64,000 bases of DNA from Acrasis kona. Lineage: Eukaryota > Heterolobosea > Eutetramitea > Acrasida > Acrasidae. The position numbers and the translations under genes are program-made. The DNA lies in the NCBI GenBank assembly GCA_026419775.2, contig JAOPGA020001068.1:36268-100267 (forward strand). Reading direction: 5' to 3'. Below are positions 9,862 to 20,916 of the stretch, one piece after another. The notes below the pieces were generated by a model. That model was not told the origin of the DNA. It searched no databases and saw only the letters and a list, made by a program, of their open reading frames with translations. The first letter of the stretch is position 1, and each line of letters starts with the position of its first letter.

Positions 9862-11316
9862 TTATTTACTTTTGAGAGCATTGATCAATTGTTCCAAATC
9901 TGGTCTGTTTCCAATTCTTTTTTCTGGATCTTCTTGAGCACGTCCAGTGCGTCTTAATAATGATCTGACATCAGCTGGAGTTAACAACTTCTTACCACTG
10001 ACAGCGCCAGTCTTGACCCAGCTCTGCAAAGCAGCAATGCAACCAGAAACACATGGAGTGGCACTGGAGGTACCAGAGAAACTGTTAGTATAATACTTGC
10101 TCCTTTCTCTGGTTCCTTCTCCTCTGTATAAATCGCCATAACCAATTGAGGCGACGTTTTGTCCCCACCCATGTACATCCACTGCAGATCCATAGTTGGA
10201 GAAGTAAAGGCGTTTTGTGCTGTTGCCAGAGCTACCAGCGCCCACGAGAATGGCACCAGAGTCAGCTAAACTTCTGTTGAATGGATTCTTCCAATCTGCA
10301 GGGAATCCAGGCTAAAAAGAGTTAAAATCAAACCAATTTGATAAACATACCCCACCACGGTTGTAAGCTGGACTATCAAAGTTGGCATCTCCGTTGCCAG
10401 CAGCTTCAAATACGATCACGCCTGATTCAGTGGCTACTTTGAGTGCGTGGAAGTTATCTGGCCAATACTCCATGGCGATGACCTTTCCTTCTGGACCGGG
10501 TGCTTGAATTTCGATCAACATGACGTCACCAGGATCGACAGCCTTTGCTGCTGCCAAAATGGACAATGGAACATTTGGGAAAGCTTTTTCGTTGGTGTAA
10601 CAACTACCCAAAATCTTTGATTTGGGGGCAATTCCAGTAACACCGAAATCATTATCGTTTGCGGAAATAATACCCGTTACTGCGGTTCCGTGATGGAATT
10701 CGTCGTAACTTGCTGGTGTTCCGTAAACAACCTTGCCTTCGGACTCTTTTAAGTCTTCGTGTTCAAAAGTCCAACCTCTTTCGACGTCGATGACTTTGAC
10801 GTTTTCTCCTTTACCACCCGGTAGGGCATGAATGGCTTTTACGTTGAAGCCACCTGGACCGTTGAGGTATCCTTGTTTCTCGACAAAAAGTGGCGTTTGG
10901 TTGGCGTCGTGAATGTGTGAAAAATCTTCAACAATTGTTGGATCCTCTGGTAGAGATTTGAGGTAAGCCGCTGTCACAAAGGGCAGTTGGAGAAGTTGAC
11001 TTTGTAGTCTTTCTTGTTCTTGTTGATCGTTGTTGTTACTCTTGGGATCATAAGGAGCAAGGTCAACGTTAATGTACCTTGATAATTGCTCAAGAGATTT
11101 GGAAGGGCCGTTCACAGAGTTTGCAAAGTGATTGAAAGTTTCATCGTCCACGGTGTGTGTCATGGAAATTCTCTCCGTGTCAAAGTCGTTCTGAGACATG
11201 AACTTTCTTAGTAGCGGCAGGTCTCCTCTATTTGCAACTTGGACGACAAGTTGATATTTTGACTCACATATTACCAGTGTCGCGAGAAGCGCCACCAAAG
11301 TGATTAGTGTTCTCAT
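9862..11316 (-). CDS. Secreted subtilisin-like serine protease (S8)
   Basis: Two exons (11316-10351 and 10311-9862; intron 39 nt) encode 471 residues. A signal peptide (LITLVALLATLVICES) is followed by a propeptide-like region to about residue 150. The catalytic triad is visible: Asp177 in VIDVERGW (a DxE variant of the usual DTG, as in some fungal and bacterial S8 groups), His209 in HHGTAVTGI and Ser404 in SGTSSATP, with the oxyanion Asn308 in EAAGNGD. The enzyme should therefore be active after propeptide removal, acting in digestive vacuoles or outside the cell. The intron falls directly after RGG in the catalytic domain. The gene is transcribed toward the tRNA. Confidence 0.9.
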
Positions 11317-11573
11317 TTTATTTTTGTGAAATAGAATTTGATCAAGTATTTTTTGGGAGTGGGGACTCCTATTTTTCGGAGTATTGTTTGTAATAGTCCA
11401 TGAAAAGAAATTTTGGAAAATCGTGTAACACGCAAGTTACAATAAAACTTTGCTGCTTTGGGCAATACATTAGTCCAGTCCGTTGTGGGAGATATCTACA
11501 AACAAACTTATTCATGAGTTCAACACAGCATCAATAATAATAATGGAGAAATTTACTAATAATCCGAAGTTTA

Positions 11574-11972
11574 TTAATGCGTATGGTCCATGGTCAGATT
11601 TAATTCATTACCTGGATTTCCCGAGAAATGATCAATATATAAATTCTTCCTCCTCCTATGTCTGATTGCCAAGATCACAATGACCGCAATAATACATAGT
11701 GCAAACAATAAAAATACACCAATTGCAACCAACACAACGACCAACACTAGCACCGCCACTTACAGGGGGTGTCGCTACATTGCTATTAGTAGAACCAGTC
11801 GTCGTGTTCAACGCAGTCGCATCAAGTCCATAAATCACAAGAACAGAACTACTATTAGCAGCTCTCAGATCCCTTCTAGATATTATATTGGTGTTCCCAT
11901 CCACAACGATGCACGCGATAACATTATTGAATGTGTCAAGGTATTGTAACAAAGTTTTCGTTTGGTGGCCAT
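11574..11972 (-). CDS. Putative small single-pass membrane protein (gene model uncertain)
   Basis: The 3' exon (from about 11758 to a TAA at 11574) encodes a strong membrane helix (about 27 hydrophobic residues) followed by a basic stop-transfer patch IRHRRRK and a cytoplasmic tail. An AATAAA-like motif follows the stop. Upstream, another minus frame encodes a segment with N-glycosylation-like NTTTG and hydrophobic strands (LDTFNNVIACIVVDGNTN) and can be joined to the helix by a 37-nt GT...AG intron at 11795-11759, which restores frame. The only nearby ATG (11972) is in a different frame from that segment, so the 5' end is not resolved and another intron may exist. No family recognised. Confidence 0.35.
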
Positions 11973-12204
11973 GGTGTGTTTTTGCGTTTGACAAAACTGA
12001 CTGGTTTAAACGGACAACTGCTATACCATATTCATAGTTTAGGATTGGTGATATATTCGAATATTAACTTTATTTATTGAATTACAATACTCTTTGTGCA
12101 CAAACCATTTTGGGAGATTGACTTTCTTTCATGCTTCTCTTTTCAATGTCCCGGGACTTCTAAAGCGGAGCGTTGTAAAATTGTTGTTTTAACTTTGTTG
12201 GTTC

Positions 12205-13288
12205 ATGGAGTCCCTCAAGCGCATATTTGTGAGAAGTAAGCCAGAGTACAATCCTCTTAACCCTGAGCTGGCCGAACGCCGCTTTTGGCTAAAGACCATC
12301 TTCCTTGTTCACAAAACAGTGAGTCTTTAACTTCACGATATTGTTAACAGTCAAGGTTCTACCAAAAATCGCGTTTAGGATAATATTACTCACCCTCCTA
12401 ACCGTATTTTTGAATTTATTGAAACAGTTTGCAGGGCTCGCATATCACATGCCGATTCAAGTACATTCACTTATTGGTGTGTGTTTAGGTTTACTATTGG
12501 TTTATCGAACAAATTCCTCATATGATAGATATCATGAAGGTAGAAGATTATGGGGGGCTCTTATTAACTGCTCCCGCAACATGATTCGCCTTGTGAACAC
12601 AATTGAAAGAGACCTACCAACACAACAACTTTCCAACTTGGTGATTGCATTTAATTATGCACTCAAGTCCAGACTTCGTGGGAAAACGAACGTTGATGAA
12701 TTTGCGCCACTTCTTACTGCAGGACAACTTGCCCTTGTAGAGTCAGCCAAGAATAGACCAGTAGCAATTAGTGCACTCATAACAAGATGGATATGGGTTA
12801 ACTGTCGGAATTGTAAGGAGAATCCCATCTTGTTTCAAACAGTGGACACATTTGCAATGCAACTAATCGACGCACAAGGTGGTTTGGAGCGTATTGCATT
12901 GACGCCCATTCCGTTCAACTACGTTGTGCACATTAATCAAACATTGTTTTATTACCTTGTCACGCTTCCATTCTGCATGCTTAACGATTTTGGTTGGTTT
13001 TCGGTTCCGTCCATTGCTTTCGTTTCCTTCGCCCTTCTAGGTGTTGAGCACGCAAGTATCGAGATGGAGGATCCATTCGGTATTGATAAGTTTGATTTGC
13101 CGCTGGACGTAATTTGTACAAACATTAAGGAGAACTTGACCTTCCTGAGCACTAACCAGCTTCGTATTGAGTCATTAGTGGGTAGATATGATAGTGAGGA
13201 AGCAACTACAAAAGTTAGAGAAGTATTGCCTCCCCAAGTTGTTGAACTTTCTTTCCCAACAGATAGCAAAACAACAAATCAATTATAA
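12205..13288 (+). CDS. Bestrophin-like anion channel (UPF0187/RFP-TM family)
   Basis: Two exons (12205-12318 and 12356-13288; intron 37 nt ending in GTCAAG) encode 348 residues. Family hallmarks are the first membrane pair (FRIILLTLLTVFLNLLKQF, then IGVCLGLLLVYRTNSSYDRY), the RYHEGRRLWG motif after it, and the C-terminal EDPFGIDKFDLPLDVIC, equivalent to the EDPFG...NDLPLD motif of the bacterial and plant VCCN1-type branch. Two more hydrophobic segments lie at about 235-280. Proteins of this branch form pentameric chloride or anion channels. Which membrane it serves cannot be read from the sequence. The length is normal for the bacterial/plastid-type branch and shorter than animal bestrophins. 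Confidence 0.85.
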
Positions 13289-13443
13289 ATAAATACAACA
13301 ATTTTCGTAAGAGATGGTGTGGCTTATTGGAAATGTGCTGTCTTGGATACTCTTGATAGTTAGTGGTTGTGTTGATATCTAGTTACTTTTTAAGCATGAC
13401 ATGGTGAGTTTGGTTTTTTTGTAATAGTAAATCCCAAAACTTC

Positions 13444-14161
13444 ATGACTGACGTTGCAAGCAGGAGAGTTGGAAGAAAGAAGAAGCGTAATAACGATACA
13501 ACACCGATAGAATTTAATCAGACGCTTGATCTCGTCAATGCTTTTGTTATACAGACGACACAGTTTTTGAATCGATTTGCAATACTTTGTGAGAATAAAC
13601 TTGGGAAAGTTGGAAAAGACATACATAAGTTGGAAGTCACGTTGTCACTTCTAGAGGGGAAATTGAATAGCATAGAGGGTTTATCTTCTGTGCCAGTTGA
13701 TTTACCATCAACACAAGCGGCTGGAACTCCATCTGGTATTCCACCTCCGCCACCGCCACCACCTCCACCAGGCATGGGAGGACCACCACCGCCACCTCCA
13801 CCTCCAGGTGCTCCTCAGCCTCCAGCCCCGTTACAAAATACATCGGAACCTGCGGTTCTCACTTGTATACAAGATCCCGTAAGTACCAGAATTGTTTACA
13901 CTCACACCCTGTCAGAGATTAGAAAATTGGTTTAAATTATTCCTAAAGGTGAAAGTTCCTAAAGAACAGTTAGAGGCAAAGATGAGGGCTCAAGGATTAG
14001 ATCCGGAAATACTATTGTAAGTTGACTTGTGATCTCTTTTGATTGACCATGACAGAACACCAGATGCTCCAACCCCATTAGGACCTCTTCCTGCAAATTA
14101 TGGGAAAAAGGAATCAGAAAGCGAAGAAGAAGACGATGACGATCAGGATTCTGACGAATAA
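13444..14161 (+). CDS. WASHC3: WASH complex subunit 3 (CCDC53)
   Basis: Three exons (13444-13878, 13916-14016, 14056-14161; introns 37 and 39 nt) encode 213 residues. The N-terminal helix LVNAFVIQTTQFLNRFA followed by CENKLGKVGKDIHKLEVTL corresponds to the conserved FLNHFVVHTVQFLNRFS and coiled-coil region of WASHC3. A central polyproline block (about residues 100-125) and a conserved C-terminal motif, here DPRLENWFKLFLKVKVPKE then MRAQGLDPEILLTPDAP, complete the match; this motif appears only when both introns are removed. The tail is acidic. WASHC3 is a core subunit of the endosomal WASH complex that activates Arp2/3. A single N in the sequence lies 60 bases past the stop. Confidence 0.92.
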
Positions 14162-14245
14162 ACGAAATGATGTTACGATGTAATTCTCTATTGAAAAGGC
14201 TTGTTAATTTATAAAAAAAANGTTTTTAAAAACATTAATAATTTA

Positions 14246-15125
14246 TTACTTTCTTCTCATATCAATACATTGGCACTTATCTCCGTTGCCTGGTTTCATC
14301 CATCCTAGGTCATACCAGTGAAGCCAACCTGTAGGACAATACCAGCATCCTCTCGCATCAGTAGCAGGCGTAGGTGCAGGTGTGGTGTTGATGTTTATAC
14401 ATTGACACTTGTCACCATTTGTTGGTTGAGCAAGCTTCAATGGTTCATCATACCAATGCACCCATCCAGTTTGACAGTTCCAACATCCTCTTGAATCTGA
14501 CGCAGGTGTGGGCGCGATAGTGGTTGTAGGTGCAGCGGTAGTAGTTGTTGGTGCAGCTGTTGTTGTAGTAGGAGCTGCAGTAGTAGTTATAGGAGCAGCG
14601 GTGGTTGGTTTATATCCATCCCACAATTGCATGCATTGACATTTGTCGCCATTGGTGGGTGCATTTAGATTGAATGGCTCCTCGTACCAATGTGCCCATT
14701 TATCTGGACACGCCCAACATCCTCTGGCATCAGATTCAGGTGTAGGTGCAGGTGTGGGTTTAGGGGTTGTGGGAGCAGATGTGGTGGTAGTTGGGGCGGG
14801 TGTTGTGGTAGTTGGGGCGGGTGTTGTGGTAGTTGGAGCGGGTGTAGTAGTAGTTGGCGCAGGTGTGGTAGTGGTAGGCTTAGGAGTTGTAGGAGCTGGA
14901 GTGGTGGTGGTTGGAGCGGGAGTGGTAGTAGTAGGTGCAGGAGTGGTAGTGGTTGGTTTTGGTGTTGTTGGTGCAGGAGTAGTGGTTGTTGGCGCAGGTG
15001 TTGTTGTAGTAGGTGCGGGAGTAGTAGTGGTTGGTTTTGGTGTTGGGGCTGCGGTAGTAGTTGTCGGTGCAGCTGTTGTAGTTGTTGGTGCAGCTGTTGT
15101 AGTAGTAGGAGCTGCGGTAGTTGTA
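14246..15125 (-). repeat. Thr/Pro/Ala-rich coding repeat with three Cys modules
   Basis: Between about 14500 and 15125 the protease gene contains degenerate short repeats encoding T(3-4)-A/P-A-P. Three longer Cys modules lie at about 14600-14740, 14395-14510 and 14246-14370 (5' to 3' of the gene). Each has C-W-x-C, then GW/KW, HWY and a terminal NGDKCQC. The long ORFs on other frames here are shadows of the repeat. Confidence 0.8.
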
Positions 15126-16089
15126 ACAGCAATTACACCGGCTATAGGTCTATAACCATATTCTACATTACACTCGTTCGATCCTCTCTTGATGTAGAAC
15201 GTACCACCCATTCCCCAACCTGTTCCCCACGAGTTTACTGCAATCCAATAAGGCGTTCCGTAACCATCAACACCCCAACCAGTAACCATCACCGAATGTC
15301 CACCAGCCTTAGCTCCAGCTGTATAAGTATACACTCCGCTAGTGTACGAGAAAAAGTCATTATATACATCAAAGCCAATTTGAATGGGTCCATTGTTATA
15401 AATCTCGAGCATCATTTGAGCTTCTCCACCAGAGATTTGTGTGTATGACCTTGCATAGTATTTTTGTGAGTTCACCTTTTCTTGACAAGTACCTGTTTGT
15501 CCAGTCTTACCTGAGACAAAAGGATAGTCGCTATCTTGAACGTTGCCTGATGATTTATAAAAATCCCAAACACCTGGCAACGTGCCTCCTCCACAACCAG
15601 CATTTTGAGTGCTGCAGCTAGTTGGGTATTGAGTCGATAATACCTTGTTCACTGCACCAGATGTCGCTACGCACATTCTGAAACCCATTGCGTTTGCGCT
15701 AGCAAATGCCCTAATCATTGTTAATCATTTGTCGTAGGTGTAATAATAACGTACCAACATGCGCCACATGCAGATTGATCACGAACTGGCTGTACACATT
15801 GTGGATAAGCTGACCTCGCATCATAAGATTCTGGTAATTGGGTGGCAGCAACCCATGGTATGGGTGTGTCAGTGTTGATTTCTTCTGTCAAACCTAATAA
15901 TGATGTGGCTTGTAATAGGGTCATGTTATTAAGTCTCGGATTCTCTCCAGCTCTCCAACCTGGCTTAACTCTATTGACGTAACCGATCAAGTCATTGCTT
16001 TGTACTAGTGGATAGGTGGTAGTACTTGCAGCTGCCAAAGCGGCTACCAACAGCGTCACCAGCAACACTGTTAAATATTTGGAATACAT
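14246..16089 (-). CDS. Cathepsin-like cysteine protease with Thr/Pro linkers and three Cys modules
   Basis: Two exons (16089-15755 and 15710-14246; intron 44 nt) encode 599 residues. A signal peptide (YLTVLLVTLLVAALAAA) is followed by a short propeptide and a C1A papain-type domain from about residue 90 to 300. Active-site residues are visible: oxyanion Gln105 and Cys111 in RDQSACGACW (the intron splits the following Trp codon), His250 in AGGHSVMVTGWG and Asn271 in AVNSWGTGWG. The rest, unlike ordinary cathepsins, is made of TTTAAP/TTTTPAP mucin-like linkers alternating with three copies of a module DxRGCWxC...GW.HWY...NGDKCQC. The linkers are likely O-glycosylated and the modules may bind a wall or bacterial surface; both are inference. 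The overall plan resembles a digestive hydrolase carrying substrate-binding modules. No family name is known to me for the module. Confidence 0.88.
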
Positions 16090-16708
16090 GTGACCTGTGA
16101 TGATGTCTTTTAGTTATGAAAAAATATTTTTGAAAAAAGGTTTTTATCATGATCGGCTGATCGGCGGTAAAAAAGTTTTGGTTCGGTTGGATTCCATTAT
16201 AGTTTTTTACTCTATATATAGAATTTACTGACTACTGGATTGGTTTAAACGCCGCAAATGAACTTAAAAGTTGACTAGTGCGGAACAAAAGAAGGCTGGT
16301 ATAAAATCCTTTACCAACACTGGTAGATAGATTGTATTAATAAAAGTGCCATTGGATGAAGTTTTCATTAATTTATTCACAAACTAGAATCCAAACATGC
16401 AATTTGGTACGGTTGGTTCCTGGCAGATTTTATAAAACTGAATATATGGTGACGTGATGGTGTATGCTAAATAAATAGATAACAAATGATGAAGAGTGAA
16501 TTGGGTGAAGCATTCAGGGTGTATACATCTCCAAATATTTTTTTATAAACAGCCATACTGTAACTCATCTTAAACTGGATGGTAAACTTATCGCGCTGAC
16601 GCCCTTACTTTCATTGTACAATCGTTTGTATAATAGTCTGGATCAAATCGGGTGAACTGTGATTCAAAATGAATTTGTTTTGAATTTGACAAAAATAAAT
16701 AATTTAAT
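16090..16708. other. Intergenic stretch upstream of the cathepsin gene
   Basis: About 620 bp between two minus-strand genes. Apart from a TATA-like palindrome at 16211-16222 there is no coding potential, tRNA or repeat that I recognise. Confidence 0.5.
16211..16222 (-). promoter_or_regulatory. Possible TATA box of the cathepsin gene
   Basis: TCTATATATAGA, a perfect 12-bp palindrome, lies 122 bp upstream of the cathepsin ATG (16089). The distance allows a 5' UTR of about 90 nt. Position and sequence are the only evidence. Confidence 0.3.
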
Positions 16709-17800
16709 TTAGTTACTTCTTCTTGATAGATTGTGATACCCACTTCCTTTGCAGCTCAGTACAATTGTATTCGTTTCTTGTTCGGGAGTAATTTTAAACA
16801 CGACACCAAAAAAGTCTCGGATGTGTCTCAAGTATGATATCGCATATTCGCTGAGCTTGCCGATACGAACTTTGGAAACATCTTCGGGAGATAATGCCAT
16901 CATGAGGAAAACCAAATACTGGTTCGAACTGTCGATACATCCACCTTTTTTGATCTCTTCTAAAAGTAATTCCGCAACATGCTTTCCAATGTCTTCTGGT
17001 ACATTCAACGAAGATGGATCCTGAGGTACGGGTACATATTCTACACTCAACCGACAATCGGTATCTGTTTCGGCTTGAAGGTATAATGCATATCCAGGAC
17101 TCTTTCCGCTTGTTTTCCCTTGATAATGATCTGTGTAGACCCATACATCAGGAATGAAATTGTTTAACATTGCTCTCGAACCTTCCACCATACGATTAGC
17201 GATAGCGGGTGCGACACGTGTAGCGTATGCGATACCTCTTACTCTTTTTACCATTCCTTCGTCGAGAATTTGTACTGGTTTGAGTTTTTTAACAATGGGA
17301 CAGGTAAAACGAATCTCTCCACCTCCCTGGGGATGGGCACCTCTTTTGACTATTTGTATGGTGGGGTCGGTCTCGAACCCAAAAAGTTTAAAAATGTGAA
17401 GAGTACAATTACGGAAGGTATCAACACTAACGTCGCTCTGATGGTTTGTTATACCCCTTAGCGTAATGTCAACTGGTTTTTTAGCGAATGGGGCCAAACA
17501 TAACACTACCTCCAAATAATAACCTATTCCTCTGCTAAGGTCGCACTCATGAACAATGTCCGAGCCTCCGAGTATAACACCAGGTTTATATAAGAGAGAT
17601 GTACCATCTTGATTGATTTGTATTTCTGAACCTTTTGTGAGTTTGTCCATAAGACGAAGAAGAGATGCCTCATGTGCTTGTAAGCCTTTAGTTGAAGAAT
17701 TTGTGCGTATATCGTTTATTCTGATTGTTTTGTTCGATAGTGTTGAGCATACTAGTCTTTGGCGAAGGTGATTAGAACCAGCATACTGGACTGTGGACAT
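16709..17800 (-). CDS. RCL1: RNA 3'-terminal phosphate cyclase-like protein RCL1
   Basis: Intronless, 363 residues from the first real ATG at 17800 (the frame extends two codons upstream but without ATG). The sequence follows RCL1 along its length: GSNHLRQRLVCSTLSNK at the start, RGIGYYLEVVLCLAPFAKKP, the Gly-rich RGAHPQGGGEI, and GGCIDSSNQYLVFLMMAL near the end. In the true cyclase RtcA a catalytic His follows in this last region; the RCL1-type pattern argues for the non-cyclase paralogue. RCL1 acts in the nucleolus within the U3 small-subunit processome, with Bms1, in pre-18S rRNA cleavage. UTP15, another processome subunit, lies 4 kb away, probably by chance. Confidence 0.9.
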   Translation of the reverse strand: MSTVQYAGSNHLRQRLVCSTLSNKTIRINDIRTNSSTKGLQAHEASLLRLMDKLTKGSEIQINQDGTSLLYKPGVILGGSDIVHECDLSRGIGYYLEVVLCLAPFAKKPVDITLRGITNHQSDVSVDTFRNCTLHIFKLFGFETDPTIQIVKRGAHPQGGGEIRFTCPIVKKLKPVQILDEGMVKRVRGIAYATRVAPAIANRMVEGSRAMLNNFIPDVWVYTDHYQGKTSGKSPGYALYLQAETDTDCRLSVEYVPVPQDPSSLNVPEDIGKHVAELLLEEIKKGGCIDSSNQYLVFLMMALSPEDVSKVRIGKLSEYAISYLRHIRDFFGVVFKITPEQETNTIVLSCKGSGYHNLSRRSN

Positions 17801-17888
17801 CTTCAAACAAGTTGTGTGAAAGGTTCAGAGTAAAATTGAATCATTGTAAATAGGTTTCAAACTCAAAGAGGTGTGCTGGGGGGATTGT

Positions 17889-18307
17889 ATGGAACCTAGT
17901 CCAATCCAACAAAAGAGCAAGGTCTACTACGTTAGCAGTGCAGGTCAATAATGACCACTTGAATAACATCGTATCGATGGAGGCGTCTTGATGATTTTGG
18001 AATATTTTGACAACAGAATTTTTCTACTCCCACCAAAAATATTTGATAGCGATATGCCTTAGGAACACGTGCCCATTTTAGAAGACTCTGGTGACAGATT
18101 CTTCAAAAGTGGAGGAACTTTAATGGAGGGAGCAAATCAATATTTACGGCGCTACAAAACATTATCTTGTCAATACCAATTAATATCGAAAGCAATGACA
18201 AAACCAACAAAGGCTCTGTGGATGGTCAAAGTGATGAAGAAGAAGAATTAATTGTTGGTCACGATGAGGGCAACACAAATTTGAACGAACAAACTATACA
18301 CGACTGA
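17889..18307 (+). CDS. Possible small acidic-tailed protein (tentative three-exon model)
   Basis: The best supported parts are an exon from 18063, directly after a TTAG acceptor, to 18168 (encoding EHVPILEDSGDRFFKSGG and onward) and an exon 18213-18307 (GQSDEEEELIVGHDEG ... IHD, stop TGA), joined by a 44-nt GT...AG intron that keeps frame. The likely start ATG is at 17889 (MEPSPIQQKSK) and must be joined by a longer intron, from 17922 or 17931 to 18062, either of which keeps frame. The product would be about 77-80 residues with an acidic C-terminal half. No family recognised. The first intron would be unusually long for this window (132-141 nt), so the 5' part is doubtful. Confidence 0.33.
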
Positions 18308-18519
18308 AATGTATTATCAATGTAAATATCTACTCACATGCTCAAATTTAAGCATGGTTATAAATCACACCCTTTCATACATTTGTTTTTACAACCTGTG
18401 TTACAATTTTTTTTATTATTAGTTTCGGTATCCAGTTCTTTAGTTGGTATTGGGTGACAAATGATTGATAATAATAAATAGCGTTTATTTATAATACCAA
18501 TGATCAAATAATAGAAGAA

Positions 18520-18954
18520 ATGAGTTTAGTGAACAACATAGCACAAGGAGCAGTAGGTGGAGCTCAGTATGGAGCAGTTAATGCTGGTATTAATTCAGTC
18601 ATGAGCAGAGGAAAACGAAGTGGAGGATTTAGAAACAACATGAAGACAGGTGCAAAATATGGTGCAATGAATGCAGGACTCAATACTGCACAGAACAAGA
18701 TACTCGGTCAGCCAAGAGGGTTTGTTGATCGAGGAGTGAGAGACGGAGTCAACTGGAGTATTCAGCAGAGAGTTATGGGTGGCCGCCCAAACGTGAAAGA
18801 CAACATCACTAGAGGTGTAGCAATGGGTGCCATTGGTAAGGTTCTTCCCAGAACAAGGGGTAAGGGTATTGTTGGCCACGTAGAAAACCAAGTGAGATGG
18901 AATCTGCAAAACAAAGCTTATGATGGGATAAAGAGGCGCATAACAAAGAAGTGA
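18520..18954 (+). CDS. Hypothetical small basic Gly/Ala-rich protein with glycine-zipper pattern
   Basis: Intronless, 144 residues. The N-terminal half has two copies of a GA.YGA.NAG.N pattern (GGAQYGAVNAGINSVM and TGAKYGAMNAGLNTAQ), about 30 residues apart, in which Gly and Ala recur every third to fourth residue as in glycine zippers that pack helices against each other or into membranes. Basic residues are spread through the protein (KRSGGFRNNMK, KRRITKK at the end). There is no signal peptide and no stretch hydrophobic enough for a classical membrane helix. Stand-alone glycine-zipper proteins occur in mitochondria and bacterial envelopes; any role here is inference. I do not recognise a family. 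Confidence 0.65.
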   Translation: MSLVNNIAQGAVGGAQYGAVNAGINSVMSRGKRSGGFRNNMKTGAKYGAMNAGLNTAQNKILGQPRGFVDRGVRDGVNWSIQQRVMGGRPNVKDNITRGVAMGAIGKVLPRTRGKGIVGHVENQVRWNLQNKAYDGIKRRITKK

Positions 18955-19145
18955 AAGAAAATGACTCAATTGTAAATATTAAATGTATTTTGATTACGTT
19001 TTGAAGATCTTTCATTGGTGGTATCAAATCATTACCAGCGATGCAATTGTTCATCTCAAAGGTATACATTGCAGTCAAATTACCGATGCTGCACTACGTT
19101 AGCTCGGGTGTGGGCGATATTATACGACTTTTGATTAAATAAAAT

Positions 19146-20916
19146 TTATTTCTGACATTGCAACATACTTGTCTTGATTCTCGTCTGGAAAACTTCCTCC
19201 ATGGCATATGACTTTGTGTCCATCGCAAGTTGTAACAAACTCATCACTGCTTGTTTATTGCTGTTAGGTTGCAGGTACAACAACTTGGCCAACTCATAAT
19301 TTGCAAATGCACTCCATTGATGTTCGTACTTTACTCTTTGAGACATGTTAATCACAATTTTCAAATTGTTTATGATTTGATCTTGAGTGAGCAAATTTAA
19401 GCGCCTTGACAATGTGGTAAATACAAACAATCTTGCAGCTTGAGTATCAAAAGTCATATCGGGGGTAGCCTGGTATTGCGACTCCATCAAATCCAACATT
19501 GGTTTCAATAGTGCTTCTGCGTTGTCATCAAGTTCATCCATACGATCACGGGCGTAAATAGTGTCAAAGTGTGTGCAGAACAAATTGACTGCGAATTCCT
19601 TGTCATTCTTTTCAATCGCTTTCAACACTTTGAGTTTTTCAGTTGCGTACTTGTCAATTCTGGATTTTTTATCAATAGAATTTGACAAGAGGACAAGTAG
19701 AGGCTTGCAAGGTTTATTGGAGATATTGTAAGCACACAACAAATAAAGAGCAATCAACCCCTTCCCATCAAATGTACCCGGTTTGTTGACAGCTTGCTCC
19801 AACACACGAATGCTATTTGGAAAGTCCATCTTAACGTAGTAACATTGACCCAAGTCGCTCAAGAAGGCGTTGGGGACGATTCCGAGAGTTTGTTGCGACA
19901 CATCTATGGCACGAATGTTATACTCGATGGCTAAATCAAGATGACCAAATTTTCTATGGTACTGACTAATTAACGCATTGATGGCGGGACCATATTTAAA
20001 CTTCCCAACACAAAGATCAATGACGGGTGTGAATTTATTTAAACGACGTTTGTTATCTTTAAAGCCGCTTGATATAAAAACATAATGCAAACTCAGCACA
20101 AGCACTCCACTCGCAAATGTTCTTCCCTCATTAAAAACCGATTTTCTCACCATCTCAATACCCTTCTTCTTGTCCATAGTGAAACCTAAGAAACCCAAAA
20201 CAGATTGAAGACCTTTTGGTGCAATGCTCAAAATGTACCAATAAGAACCCATTCCAAAGTTAACATAGTCTATCAAATCAGGGTGGACATATTGGTTGCT
20301 CGACATGTTGCTTGCGTTTGGATTGTTCAGATTGATCATGTTATATGCAGTTTCGAAACCTATGAATTAGAAATGGTTTCAAATGGCAAGTTACTTTTAT
20401 ACCCTTTTCTAATGTAGTACGCTGATTTTAATAATGAACTTGCGTAGTAGTGGAGCATTGCTTTTGAGACTGCAATTTCGGCGCGCATTGCATGTACTAA
20501 TATACGAAAGTTGTATATGAGCTGAGCATCGTCCAAGTCATCTAAAAGTGGAACAGCCCCTTCGTTCGGAGGAAATCTATAGCCTTCTACGATTGTGGTG
20601 ATGGCCAGTCTATTAAGCCTTATAGTGTCCTTTGCAAATCCGAGTATTTGGTTATCGTCTCTCTCATGATTATCTAATAACGACTCTGTCATCTCCAATT
20701 GCTTTTTCGCATCAACACGCAGATGATTTTCTCCTGTAATGTTCGACCTTCCAAGGTCAATTTGTGTATACTATTTAAATTAGAAGCACTGAAATCTATA
20801 CTCACCTCTAAGGAAGCGAGAGCGTTACTAGTGATATAGGGTTCTAAAATACTCTTTGCTTCACTGTAGTGACCTTCTAGAATAGCAAAGTTAGCCTGCT
20901 CAAAGAAACGGAACAT
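19146..20916 (-). CDS. TTC39/IML2-like tetratricopeptide protein
   Basis: Three exons (20916-20806, 20770-20395, 20359-19146; introns 35 nt each) give 566 residues. The TTC39/IML2 family (DUF3808) signature is clear: HYYASSLLKSAYYIRKGYKSFETAY, then VNFGMGSYWYILSIAPKGL and LGFLGFTMDKKKGIEMV, equivalent to the FGxGxFNLxLSLLPP...GFxGDRxxGL core. Downstream TPR-like helices (LGQCYYVKMDFPNSIRVLEQAV) follow. Yeast IML2 is linked to lipid-droplet and inclusion-body clearance, and animal TTC39 proteins to lipid homeostasis; the role in protists is unknown. Length is normal for the family. Confidence 0.8.

Noticed and set aside
13396-13430. Possible extra 5' exon of WASHC3 (ATGACATG joined to the main frame)
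   Set aside because: The intron would be only 24 nt, and the family does not require the added residues.
14643-15448. Val/Gly-rich, Cys/Ser/Gly-rich and Leu/Gln/Pro-rich ORFs over the protease repeats
   Set aside because: They are other-frame readings of the Thr/Pro/Ala repeat in the cathepsin gene.
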